Source of the DNA: Rhabditoides inermis
Taxonomy: Eukaryota > Nematoda > Chromadorea > Rhabditida > Rhabditidae
Direction of reading: 5' to 3'
NCBI GenBank assembly: GCA_963966185.1
Contig: CAWZYM010000297.1
Coordinates: forward strand, 216,739-280,738
Length of the DNA stretch: 64,000 nucleotides
The translations under genes and the position numbers were made by a program. Under the pieces are notes generated by a model that searched no databases, was not told the origin of the DNA, and saw nothing but the letters and a program-made list of their open reading frames with translations. This document shows positions 11,127 through 22,740 of the stretch, in pieces (positions within the stretch are counted from its first letter, which is position 1; each line of letters opens with the position of its first letter).

Positions 11127-12296
11127 GGCAGAAAGAAAGAGGCAAGTGAAATGGGGGAGATTTCCATTTCACAGCCGACATTCACGGCGAGCTCTCGCTT
11201 CTCCCAACTGTCCTCAATGATGCGTGCTTGTGTGCCTTAATGGTGGAATCAACCACTCATAATTGCAGCAGGTGGTAGTGGAGACGACGGAGGAAAAAGG
11301 AAGAGCAGGGAGGGCAGAGAGAAGAAGACGTCCAAGTCGAAGTCCAAGAAAAATAAATCTGGCGAGAAGCAGCAGAAGAACACTGCAGGAAAGAGAAGCA
11401 ACCGTGAGTACATCACTGAACAAGTAGGTCTCTGCACCAATCCACTGTGCCACCACTCACTCGTCATCGCGAGCAGAACCTCGGCCTCGACCTGCCTCCC
11501 TCCCCCGCCCCCGCAGCGACCACCGTGCGCATGCCATCTCGACCACCCATGGCGTTCCTTCCACTCAGTTTCTCTCGCGTCATCGTCTCGTGCTGCCCAA
11601 GCAGTTCAGCCGTCGTTGCCGCCACTCCCTCGCCTATAATGGGAGGGTCATCGCAAGTGCTGAATACAGACGTTGTTTGGTTCACGATTGTCTGAACACG
11701 TGCCAGTCCGGGAATGAGACGCGAGACTGCTACAAATAAGTATACGGTAACAGAAATTACTGTAGCTACAGTGACAGCATTCCGCTGATCTTACTCACCC
11801 TGTTGCTGGGCGGGCATCGCTGCTCCTGCGCCATCCGGTGTGGTGGGATGTTGAAGGATTGAAAGGAAGGATACGGTAACAAAGATTGTTGTAGCTAATA
11901 TACCATACCAGTCTTTCGCAGCACGCATGGTGGCTCCGTTGACTGTAAAATTTGTAAGTAAGCAATGCCGTAGAGAACCGAGACTCGCCTCCCCGGTAGA
12001 AGACAGACGGTTGCTTCTCTTTCCTGCTGTGTTCTTCTGCTGCTTCTCGCCAGATTTATTTTTCTTGGACTTCGACTTGGACGTCTTCTTCTCTCTGCCC
12101 TCCCTGCTCTTCCTTTTTCCTCCGTCGTCTCCACTACCACCTGCTGCAATTATGAGTGGTTGATTCCACCATTAAGGCACACAAGCACGCATCATTGAGG
12201 ACAGTTGAGAGAAGCGAGAGCTCGCCGTGAATGTCGGCTGTGAAATGGAAATCTCCCACTTGCCTCTCTCATTCCACTTGCCTCTTTCTTCCTGCC
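11127..12296. repeat. Large inverted repeat, ~280-bp arms around a ~600-bp spacer
   Basis: The left arm (about 11127-11405) reappears reverse-complemented at about 12007-12296 with only scattered differences; both include GAAAGAGGCAAGTG-like ends, the string CAACCACTCATAATTGCAG and a lysine-codon-rich block. The spacer (11406-12006) is not repeated elsewhere in the window. The structure would form a long hairpin in single-stranded DNA or RNA. It could be a foldback transposon or a head-to-head duplication of a gene fragment. Confidence 0.8.
11269..11403 (+). other. Exon-like lysine-rich module, copy 1 of 3
   Basis: Bounded by an aattgcag acceptor and a gtgagt donor, this block reads in one frame as GGSGDDGGKRKSREGREKKT and continues with SKSKSKKNKSGEKQQ. 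Copies sit inverted at about 12007-12160 and at 18385-18540 (minus), with small indels. It may be one exon of a gene that has been copied with the repeat; no other exon of that gene could be joined. A basic low-complexity segment gives no function. Confidence 0.4.
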
Positions 12297-12303
12297 ATTC
12301 ACC

Positions 12304-14186
12304 ACAGAAACAGAGCTCTGCTCGTGCTGCAGAATGTGGATGCGAGAGGAAATCTATGATGAAGAGATTGTATCTACAGTATACTTACTCAGTATACTGT
12401 AGATACAGTATCCTTCATCACCTAATACTTCTGCCATCTTCACAGAAGCTGTTATCAGTATTGAAGTCGGAATGGCTGATATTGTAGCTCTTATATTTTA
12501 TTTTTGTGGTTGTCATTGAATATAACCATCAAATCAAATCAAATGTTTATTTAAAACTGCAAAAAAAAAGATAAAAAGATCATGATGCGTGCAAATCGAA
12601 ATCACTGGGGGGGGGGGGTCGAGATGAGTCAAAAGAGAAGAATGCGAGACTAACATAAGTGTAAGGAATAACATCACGCGTTTAAGCATCAGATCTTATT
12701 AAAACCTATAGTATTCATTATAGAAGTCACAATTTACGCGTTTTGTTCGAAGGAGGGGAGCAACAGAGAGGCAGCAACGGGCGCGAGCGGCGAAAATACA
12801 TCGCACAAGACGGGGCCGGGACAGGATAACAACTGACGTGGTTAGACGTATATAGTGGGTCCCCCGTTTTCGCGGTCCGCTAATTACGAGAAATGACGCA
12901 GACACAAACCAGACAATCGGTCAATTATAAAAATGATCTCTATTCCAAGGGGCGATTGCCGGTTTTGTCGAATATCTTGGCCATAAATGAAAAATCTTCA
13001 AATTTTGCTACGTAGGTTTGTTTGTATGCCTATCAAGTATGCGCTCATGAATTTTTGTGAAATTTTATTCAATACGAACCGAGTTATTTCCAAATTTGTG
13101 TACAAAATGGGAGATAACTGCGAGTTGGTAGCTCAACTTTGATACATAATCATAGTACTCTAACGGGAGGAAGAATCCATGATTATACATGTTGAGTTTT
13201 TTTTCGGTTTAATTTGAACGGTTTAATTTGGATTTTAATTTTACCCAATTTCATATTTGCTAATTATTATGAATACCAGACTAAACTTTCCAAATTTTTG
13301 TACGTAGAGGTCCAGTAAACGGGTTCAAGAAGCTACCATCCAAAAATTGTAGAAAAATAATCATCTGCTGAGGAGTTATTTCTGTTTATCGATCAGATAT
13401 CGATCACGACTTCAATGCGAATAAATCTAAACTACGAAGACGTCACGTACTCGTTTTTGCCTGATGCTCTTGGTACTCAAATTGGGAACAATCTATCGCA
13501 ATTCAATCACATTCAGATCACTTTTCAAAATATGACGCGGTTACGGTAGTTGCTGCGCTGGTGGCACAGTTCATTTCCCTACATTACGTATGCAATTTCA
13601 TCTCGTTCACACCGCTAACCGGTCTAGAAAGTGAAAAATGAATTAGCGAAACGCGTCTGGTATCTCAATTTATCAGTCGGGACTGTTACATCTCGTATTC
13701 AATTTTTCGTTTCGGCAGACCGCGAAAACGGGGGACCCACTATACTACTTCAATCAGATTCGAACAAAACGCGTAAATTGTGACTTCTATAATGAATACT
13801 ATACGTTTTAATAAGATCTGATGCTTAAACGCGTGATGTTATTCCTTACACTTATGTTAGTCTCGCATTCTTCTCTTTTGACTCATCTCGACCCCCCCCC
13901 CAGTGATTTCGATTTACACGCATCATGATCTTTTTTTGCAGTTTTGAATAAACATTTGATTTGATTTGATGGTTATATTCAATGACAACGACAAAAATAA
14001 AATATAAGAGCTACAATATCAGCCATTCCGAATAACAGCTTCTGTGAAGATGGCAGAAGTATTAGGTGATGAAGGATACTGTATCTACAGTATACTGAGT
14101 AAGTATACTGTAGATACAATCTCTTCATCATAGGTTTCCTCTCGCATTCTGCAGCACGAGCAGAGCCCTGTTTCTGTGGCGAATGC
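12304..14186. repeat. Foldback element, ~440-bp arms, nested TIR element in the loop
   Basis: The left arm 12304-12751 and right arm 13760-14186 are reverse complements over almost their whole length, both containing the repeat of tgatttgatttgatg, a G-run or C-run of 9-13, and ATCAGATCTTATTAAAAC-type sequence. Each arm also contains a small perfect palindrome (GTATCTACAGTATACT with its complement, near 12379 and 14085). The loop holds a 894-bp element with its own terminal inverted repeats (12851-13744). No transposase frame is visible. Confidence 0.85.
12851..13744. mobile_element. Non-autonomous DNA transposon with 27-bp perfect TIRs, family 1 copy A
   Basis: The ends are TATAGTGGGTCCCCCGTTTT plus CGCGGTC, perfectly inverted at 13718-13744. 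The same termini bound the element at 42282-43023, and the subterminal ACGAGAAATGACGCAGAC is also shared with that copy. The outer TA pairs look like a TA target duplication, pointing to the Tc1/mariner/pogo-like superfamily. The interior has no coding frame of note, so it must depend on a transposase elsewhere. Confidence 0.75.
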
Positions 14187-16111
14187 GATGTTCGGAGATG
14201 ATGTAGCCGGTAACCCTCTTTACTCCTCAGGTCGAATTGCAGACGCGCCTCGCGTCCAGCTCCGATAAGGCTAGGTGAGACTCGATTTTGTATCAAAAAC
14301 CGCTTTATGATACAAAAAGCCACTTTCTGAGGATCTTTCCGGAGATCTTTTTGAGGGTGCGCGGCTGTTATGAGATCTTTCTGAGGGTCTTTTGTTTGCC
14401 AGCAGAAGTTGAGTCTGACCTCTACTTTATAGAAGACGAGTCTTCGGCGTCAAAACTTTATGGGACCAATTTCCCGGTGCTTCTGAGATTCATGACAGGG
14501 TGATTGGTCAGTTTTCTGTTTCGGAGTGCGCACCCGGATAAGAGAAGCACGGCTGGAGGCAGGACTGGAATGTAACAGTGACAGAGCGCCTCTCTCTCTC
14601 TCTCCTATTCTATTCCGCTCACACAATCGAAACAAATCGGGTAGACACAATTAACGAGAGGGAGTAATGACGATAAATTTACTCGCACAAAACACGTTCA
14701 ACAGATATTTGTTTCGTCAAACATCTGTTGAACGTGATAAATCTATTGAAAACATATACACGGTTGGAACATTGTTGGTAAGAGAAGCGGGAAGTGCAAC
14801 AACAGTAGGCAAGAGTGACACGAGAGAACGAAATAGGAAAATACGCAATGAAACTGAAATAAGGGGATCTCACAGCCACCGCCGTTAAAGAGACACTACT
14901 GGAAGAGGAGAATGGGTGAAAGTAGACCGAGACAGGAGAGACTGGCGCCTACACCTCTCCGCCATCCTTGGCCCCGGCTGCGACGACGAGTGCTCGGGAG
15001 AGACGGCGCTCCTCCTCCCTCTCTCCCACCTCCAGAGAGACACGCTGGCGCATCACCACGCAGTCACAGCGCAGCTATGAATGCACGGGAATCCATTATG
15101 AACATTGACAAGTACAGTAACCCTCGATTCTACAGTACCGCTCACCCCTTATCCACTTGGCGTGCGAGTCGACTTCATCCTGCGAGGCGAGCCGGTCGCA
15201 GATGGCGCGAATCATGCCGAACTGCAACGGCAGTGTCCAAACTTCATTCTAGTCTCTTACGTTGTCGATGTGCTTGAGCTGGTCGAAGGTGGCGGCGAAC
15301 TTGGTGGGACCGTGGCGGACTTAAGGTATAGGCGAGGTCAGAATAGAGTATCAATCAAAAGCCGCTTTATGCTACAGAAACACACATTGTGGGGACCTTT
15401 CTGTGAGTGGGGGCACTTTTTTGGGATTTTTCTGAAGGCGCGCGGCTTTCTGAAGATCTTGTGCCAGCAAGAGTCCAGACTGACCTCAACCGAACGGGAA
15501 TCGCTTAGAAAGAAGGTAATGTTTGAGGTAATGTCACGTTCCTGATGAAGGCGCAAAACCGAAAAAATGTATATTCCAACACACGTGGTCTCCGGCTTTA
15601 TCAACTTACAATACAATATAGCCACTAGTATCAGTATCAAAATACGTCAGAGGAGACAAAAGAGAACATAGAACAGTCTCTGAAAGTTAACTCTTGCGGA
15701 GACGTAAGAGTGAAGTATTTTTTGTAAAGCACAATCGAGGCGAAAAAGTGGTGTTATGGTTTTGTCTACTTTTTCTATTCAATTTCAATACTTCCGCGAA
15801 GCAGAAGCGGTGTGAAAGAGTACGTAGCGCTATGGTGTTGCGCCGTTACGTAATATCGCATATTTTTATTTTTTTATAATTCATGTTTCCCGAAATAGAC
15901 GGTCAGAAAAGGGAACATATCTAAATATGACAACACAATCATAATGGTATGAAGCATACCGTTGTGCCTAAGATACTAGATACATATTAGGCTAACGCCG
16001 GGGAAAGACGGGTAGGCTGACGAGGTTAGTGGTGGGAAGACGATACTTGATCGATAATACTTGATCGAGAATGAAACATTTATTGAGAAATCAGTCGAGA
16101 AGCGTAGCAAA
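14187..16111. other. Repeat-rich intergenic stretch with two diverged copies of a ~150-bp repeat
   Basis: Sequences near 14285-14400 and 15345-15480 are diverged copies of each other: both run AAAnCCGCTTTATGnTAC, then CTTTCTG, ATCTTTCTGA and GCCAGCA(G)AAG/GAG-like pieces ending in CTGACCTC. An exon-like pair on the minus strand lies between them (see 15138-15322). Otherwise no gene is seen. Confidence 0.45.
15138..15322 (-). pseudogene. Two joined exon-like fragments of an unrecognised gene
   Basis: On the minus strand a frame reading RHGPTKFAATFDQLKHIDN ends at a gtaaga donor; after a 39-nt intron with a ttgcag acceptor it continues FGMIRAICDRLASQDEVDSH and AKWIRG. The two pieces join in phase and look like genuine protein sequence, but no start or further exons could be found on either side. 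It may be a relic or part of a gene with long introns. Family not recognised. Confidence 0.35.
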
Positions 16112-18060
16112 TCACGGGCAGCAGTAGCAGTTGCCACCCAGCTTGTGTTTGAAAGAGAAGCGGTCCTCCTGGATGAGTTTCATTTATCTTCGTCCCTTCC
16201 CCGCCATCCCTCACCCTGTGTCCACATCGCTCGTCCCTTTTCCGCCAGTTGTTCTTGAAGCAAGCGAATGGCTTGCCTTTGATGCACGCGTCGCAGTTCA
16301 TGAACAGGCACTGGAAACTGTCGGTCTGAAAATACAACTATATACTTTTGTCGTATCGTTTATTTCTTCAGGAATCGCTTGTAAAAGATTCATGATCTTA
16401 TGGTTTCATGAAAAGCGGGACGTTATTAATGATTAATCATTGATTATGCTTGAGCTGAGTTGATTCGAATCGTTAAAGAAGAACTCCGGGGAAAGAGTCA
16501 CCCGGGTGAACAGGGGCCGCGCTCTATTCAATGTTTTGGCGCGAAAATGAGCAGTGCACGGAGAGGCAAGTGTGCGAGAATGAGAGCGGCTATTGGAGTT
16601 TGCGTTGCACTATGGGATACACAAAATGACAAAATAACAATTAAAACTTATTCAGTACATTGTAATATCCATAGCTAACTCGACCACAACCATCTTCTCA
16701 ATGACATCTGTGTAGCAAACCAGTGAAAGTGAAACATAATAATCCTGATTTCAAAATAGTATGCCAATTCATGTACACATTTCATCGTTTATCGCATATC
16801 AAACAATAGTGTGTCTTCTGTCCACCTCCCTCTCGCGTCCGCGTCGAGTTGCAGTCCGTCGAGATCTACAACGCACTGCATCAACACCATCCACGACAAT
16901 GACATGCTCAAAGAGTTTGTTAGGTAACAGATCAAACTAACCAGGTGAATAACCAGGTAACGATACCTGGATTACATTACGTGAGACATAAAACACTTAC
17001 TTCCTATGTTTGCTCTTCATGTCCATGTCCATGTCCTCGCCTCTCCTCTCTTCTCTCTCGCATCGCTCGGTCGCACCGCATGCCACGGCCACCTTCTTCT
17101 GTTCATCCTACAAGAGAACATGATAATTTTTTCACAACGCAATCAAAGCACTACTTTTTCTTCACAAGGCTATGCGCGTTGTAAACACATACGTATTAGA
17201 AACGGCATACTATTCTAAAAGTTATTTACGAAGATTTATAAACATTGTGATGATGAATCAGATTGCAGTTTACGACTTCATTTTATCGGTTGGGAAATAT
17301 CCTAACCTGTACTGTTTGCGCTTGAGTCGATTGAAAAGGGCGCGAGAGAGCGCGCCTCGCTTAGTGCAGCGCCGCTCGCGTCGAACATGACGTGCAGCAA
17401 CGGATACTACGCGACGCGCATTACCTAAACACACGTCGTCAATACATTCACATATAACGATACACAAAATACATACCTACTATATAGAACATAAAATATA
17501 CAAACGAAAAAATGAAAATACGGCGTAACACAAATTGAGCGAGACATTTCGAAACAAAATAACACCTTCAAATTGGGTTTGATTGATGAACAATCGTGTT
17601 GTGAAATCACATAAAGATGTATAAACACCTATTACATCGATTTAATACAAAAAAGAACCAAGAAAACAACAACAAATCAACTAAATCATCAAAAACACAC
17701 AAACAGCTGATCGGCTGATTGCACAGTGCAAAAGTGGGCGTGGCTATAAGGTCCCGCCCCCGTTTGCATATTATTGCCAAAAAGAATTCGGACTGAATAA
17801 TTCAATATGCAAATTTTTGTTTTCTCTCGAAATTTTGACTATCCGATTCGGAATCCCAACCTATGATTTCCCCTGATCCCCCGGCACTCTACTTTTCCCC
17901 GGAGTTCTTCTTTAATTACCATGACAATATTAGCCAACTTGTGGCTTTTGTCGATTGCACTGGAAGCGAAGCTGAAGCGATTCTTCCACTTGTCGTTTAT
18001 CTTGATCTTCGCATAACCGTAGGCAATTGTGAAAAGTAGAATCGCGACGAGAAGGCGCAC
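16112..18060 (-). CDS. Small secreted protein with eight cysteines
   Basis: Three exons (17920-18060, 16215-16325, 16112-16168) join in phase to 102 residues. Exon 1 encodes a signal peptide (MRLLVAILLFTIAYGYA) and a lysine-rich stretch; exons 2 and 3 encode a compact basic domain with eight cysteines: CLFMNCDAC, then FACFKNNWRKRDERCGHR, then NCYCCP at the end. The 46-nt second intron is clear. The first intron is 1.6 kb, unusually long here. A TATA-like ATATATAAGG lies ~55 bp upstream of the ATG on the minus strand. A secreted disulfide-rich effector, such as an antimicrobial or signalling peptide, is possible, but I did not recognise the family. Confidence 0.6.
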
Positions 18061-18384
18061 TGCAGATATGCAAGACGAAACAGTGTGTTGTCGTGTGGAT
18101 CATCTATTCCACTCCTTATATATTCAATCGGTTACACATGTCCACTATCTTGACTGATAAGCCATTCTTGTTATACTGACGGGTGAGTCAATGAAACATG
18201 TTAATCTCGTACACAGGATTCTCGTAACACAGCCATTTTCACCATGATCGAGCTAGTTTCATGAATTTAACCTTTGAGAAGCTGATATCAACTTACAGTA
18301 TGTTCCCTTTTCTGACCGTCTTCTTCGGGCAACATGAATATTAAAAGAAAAAATAGAAGAAAAAAAGAGACTCACTTTTCCGGT

Positions 18385-18556
18385 AGAAGGCAGACGGTTT
18401 CCATTTGTGTTCTTCTGCTGCTTCTCGCCAGCCTTTTTCTCGGACTTCGACTTGGACGTCTCCTTCTCTCTGCTCTCCCTGCTCTCCCTGCTCTTCCTTT
18501 TGCCTCCGTCGTCTCCACTACCACCTGCTGCAATTATGAGTGGTTGATTCCACCAT
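18385..18556 (-). repeat. Lysine-rich module, copy 3 of 3
   Basis: This ~170-bp block matches the arms of the inverted repeat at 11127-12296 (same orientation as the right arm), including TGTGTTCTTCTGCTGCTTCT and ACCACCTGCTGCAATTATGA, with a few base changes and an extra CTCTCCCTG unit. It lacks the outer part of the arms, so only the exon-like segment is shared. Confidence 0.7.
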
Positions 18557-18849
18557 TATGCTTCTTCTTCTTTCCCCGCGGCGTGCGGTCGCGTCCTCAT
18601 TTTGCCCCACCGCCGCATGTTCTGTCAACGATAAGAATTCTTCCCGAGTAACCAGTGAGGCGGCGGGAAATACCCTCATGTAGAAGCTATGAGGTTTCTT
18701 GGAGTATCGACTGATTCTCGAATTAAGGCCGTTCACTGTGAGGCGATAAGGCGAGGCCAAATAAGCCAGTTTGGAGTGCACTAGTGGGCGAAGCGCGGAT
18801 TCTCGATTGGAGGGAAAGAAGGTACAAAGCGATTATAATAGGCTTGCAC

Positions 18850-19060
18850 TTAGCTCAGGATTTTTCGGTGAAAAAAAATTTATCGTGGACAGTTAACTAC
18901 AGTATACTGAAAGAAATGCATCACAGATTTTTTTTGGCGTTCATATCTCTACTTCGCAATTAATCTTACAAGAACCCGTGGCGAAGTGGTAACGATCTCG
19001 CTTGACAAGCAGCGATCCGCGAGTTCGAACTTGGGTACTTGCCTCGCAAAGTTTTGTCAA
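18850..19060 (+). repeat. tRNA-derived SINE-like repeat, copy A
   Basis: The sequence matches, in inverse orientation, the repeat at 41240-41450: both have TTAGCTCAG/CTAGCTCAG, a T- or A-rich block, TTTGGCGTTCATAT, then a tRNA-like module. In this copy the module is 18974-19036 with a pol III A box (GTGGCGAAGTGGTAACG) and B box (GAGTTCGAACT), and short ACCC/GGGT ends. The anticodon stem is mismatched, so it is not a working tRNA. Confidence 0.6.
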
Positions 19061-19689
19061 ATCGGAAACAGCATCCAATGGGTTCTGATCTTTATCTGAC
19101 AACTCTAACAAGCTCTCTCGTGAAAAGAGTGGAACTGATTTGCGGGCCCAGTATACGAATTGAAGAGCTACGGCGGCAACCACGACCGGAAGAGAAGTAC
19201 GTCACTGTATCGATAGATATCTGGAGCCGTTCACTGTGAGACGATAAGGAGGAGCCAAATAAGCCTGTTAGAAAAGCACATAGTCGGTAACTCGTAGATT
19301 TTTAGATTTCGCAACATAATGGTGACGAATGGATTGACCGTGAGCAAGTATGCAAATGGATGCAAGAAGTTCGAGAACGTTCGACGGTAGAGGCGTAGAG
19401 GCAACGTGGTCCATAGGGCTCACGCGTTCGAGGATGGATCAAGGTCGCATACTCTGTATGAAGAAGAGAGAAGATTCTCGAAAGATGCTACCCGCCGGAT
19501 GAGACTTTGCTATAGGGAGCAATACCCAATGAATAACTCCCCCAGTTTCATTCACGAATGACTGAACGAGCAAATGGTCCCAGTCCAGTCACGGTTCGCG
19601 AAGATGTGCGCGGTTTCACCCACCTCCAGTCCAGTCTATAGTGGACAATTTTTTTTTGCAGTGTATTGTCCGTTACTCTCCCCTTCTGA

Positions 19690-19998
19690 AAGCCACTGTC
19701 TGTTTGAGCTCTTTCATTGACCTCCTTCCTCAAGTACCTGAAAAACCATACACATTCATAGACAGGAACGCATAACACCTACTCGGAAGTGTTGTAATCG
19801 AGCGATATTCCGAATGCGACAGCCATTGCTTCGATCGCTTTTCCGATCCGCCACGCGTCAACTCGGGTGTAAAGGGCCACAATATACACAAGCTGTAAGT
19901 GATTGCACTGTCCGGACACCTTTCAAGGCTGGTACGCACTTCTCCACTAGGCTTTATCGCCTTGGCGGCATCGGCATCATGAGGGTCATTTGCAAGTC
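19690..19998 (-). pseudogene. Three in-phase exon fragments of an unrecognised gene
   Basis: Exon-like pieces 19940-19998, 19783-19892 and ~19690-19737 join in frame through canonical 45-nt introns and read LANDPHDADAAKAIKPSGE, then LVYIVALYTRVDAWRIGKAI and AVAFGISLDYNTSE, then YLRKEVNERAQTDSG. No plausible first exon precedes them (PIG-G ends 90 bp away on the same strand) and the frame dissolves below 19690. Probably a gene fragment; the family was not recognised. Confidence 0.35.
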
Positions 19999-20089
19999 CT
20001 AATAACGGCTGATATAATTGATAATTGATCCTAATTACCCCTAATTACGACAACAGTATCATTATACAGCAGAAAAGATATTAACAATT

Positions 20090-21175
20090 TTACCCGCAAG
20101 AGAACGTTCGAATAAAACATACAAAAGCTGAAGTGAGAGAAATAAATAAGATATGAGCAGACTCGTAGAGGCACTTGGGTGCGAAGACGCTCCATACAAA
20201 GAGGTGGTGGGAGAAGAGAAGCAGGGCGAGTTGGGAGGAGCAGAGAGACACGGCGCGGAGAAGAAGCAGCTGGAGCAGCGAGGAGAAGGAGAGGTGGCTG
20301 GAAAGACTCTTTCTCCTCTTGCCTCTAGTTCTCTTCCCTCTCTCACCTCTCCATTGCAGCCACGATGACAGTCGAGTAGCAGTGTAGTGTCATCTGGACG
20401 CCAATGACGAGAGGCTGATAGCTGGAGATGCCAGTGTAACCGCTGGCCACATCCAGAGACGACAACGAGTTCGAGTTGCCCTGAATGGAACACATCATCC
20501 CACCCACATCTCTCGTGCCCCATCTCTCTCTACAACCACTCACCTGGTACCACCAGACAGTGGCCAGTAGGATCGCCTGCTGATCCCCGCCCATCCCTCT
20601 GCCCATCCGACCCATCACACGAGAGACAGCGAGGAGGGGAAGGAACTGCGGTCTGCAAGGCACATTTCCTCTATGTCTCTCCCTTTCTCCTCTCACCTGT
20701 GCAGGGAGCACAATATCAACCGCAGCACATTTGTCGGAGACGACGGGAGAAGAAGAAGGCACACAAACCAGAGGTGGTGCACGCTGGAATGGAATATCTC
20801 TTTCACTCTCTCTTGTCCCTCTCTTCCCTTCCTCCCTGCTCACCTGGACACATCATCTCCACGCCACATCCTCTCGAGTAGACAGACCGCCGCTGCGGCT
20901 GTCCCCATCCACACCCATCGGCTCTTCCCGCGCCAGTCGAGCAGGCAGAAGAGGGAGAGGAGCAGGCAGAGGAGGCGGAGGGTGGGCGAACTGAAAGTGC
21001 CGCGTGAACAAACGAATGTACACACTTTGTACCTATTCCCCAGTCCCCACCTGGCGATGAGTGTCGCCGGGTCGGGCACGTGTGAGAATCCAAGAGCTGC
21101 CGCCACCGCCGATACACTCGCCGATAGCCACGAGACATCGTGGAACGTCGCAGGGGCCAGTGTGTCTGCAACTCC

Positions 21176-21223
<48 letters not shown>

Positions 21224-22704
21224 CCCCCTCTCTTTCCCCCTCTCTCACCCTCTGTCATGGTCCACCTCCTCCTCGCACTCATCGTCCATGCCATGCCGAG
21301 TCTGTGGAGGAAGAGCAGCGCCAGTCCGGCCCCGCCCACTCGCCGCCCACTCCACATGTGCACAGCCACAGAGGTGGGCAGGAGGAAGTACCTGACGTGA
21401 GAATTATTGAAAATATAGTAACTTCACTGATACGATAGGTGAAAACTACAATAGAACAGAATCGTATACGCTGTTCTGACGCCCAACATTAGAAAAGTGA
21501 GAAACGCATTTAAGCAGTAATATGTAGTAACAGTGATTACTGTACTTGGTCACTTACCATATCTCATGTTCCTCTTCGACCAGCGACGACGCGAATGTGG
21601 TGCCGCCGTTGACGAGCAGGCAGAGGAGGAAGAAGGCAGTGGATGGGGAGAGTGGGAGGAGAGAGGGGAGGGAGGAGCGGACGAGGAGCAGGGTGGCCTG
21701 GAAAGAAAGCAACATCAGCTACATCAATACACATCTTGCGCATAGCAGAAACGCAAACGATTCAGGTGACAAAGCAGAACAAAAACGAGAAAAAACAAAA
21801 AAAACGCACCACCGCCGACAGCGCACTGCCTGCCAACAGAAGAGGCAGGCTGACTCGGGCAGAGCGGGCGATGAGAGTCGACTGCGAGGAGCGGAGAGAA
21901 GAAGAACATCTACAACGAGTAATCTTATAATCTAACAATTACAGGTGATGATAGATTGTGTCGAGAGAGAGAGAGAGAGAGAGAAAGAAAGAGAGACCCT
22001 GCTTACCTGTCCATCACCTCTCGCACCCTGTTCCCGTCCCTCGCCAGTCCCTCGCATCCCAGTCGCACCTGCACTGACAGCTCGCGGATGCAGAGAGACA
22101 CGCCTGTCAAATATGAGACAATCATTTTCCCGGACGGGACATTCTATGCTCACCCTCTCCTTCTCCGCCCATCCGCTCGAACCGCCTGGCAGTGCGCAGC
22201 TGGCGGCGCATCGCCTCGCCTTCCTCTTCCCACACACCTGCGAAGCAAACACACATCATACTATCCTCTCTCTCTTCTTCCTCTTTTCACCACCATTTCC
22301 GCTCATGCCTGCGCACCATCATTCCACTATACTTATTCAAAGATCTCACCACTCAAATCCACGCCCAGCGACAGGGGCAGCTCCACTCCCAGCAGGGAAG
22401 CGAGGGTCGACGCCACGTCGACCTGCTCTATCTGAGTGGGGGAGAGGAGGGATCGGCCCCCTCCCCCTCCTGCTCCTCCCCGCCACACCACCACAGGCAC
22501 CCGTGTCTCCTCCGTACTCGCTCCCCCGTGTCCGCCCGCCGGCGTCATCCCGTGGTCTCCTACCACCAACAGAAGATGCGAGGGAGAGAACGAAGACTGG
22601 AACGGGACAATCTACTTGCCATTAGGAGTTTTATCAGAGATTTGGAAAAGGCGAGTCTGGGAAATGGACTCCATTCATTAACCATTTCGCCACAAATTTG
22701 AGAT

Positions 22705-22740
<36 letters not shown>

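Noticed and set aside
18974..19036. Functional tRNA with GAC anticodon
   Set aside because: The A and B boxes are present but the anticodon stem has mismatches and the acceptor arm is only four pairs; the sequence is part of a dispersed repeat.
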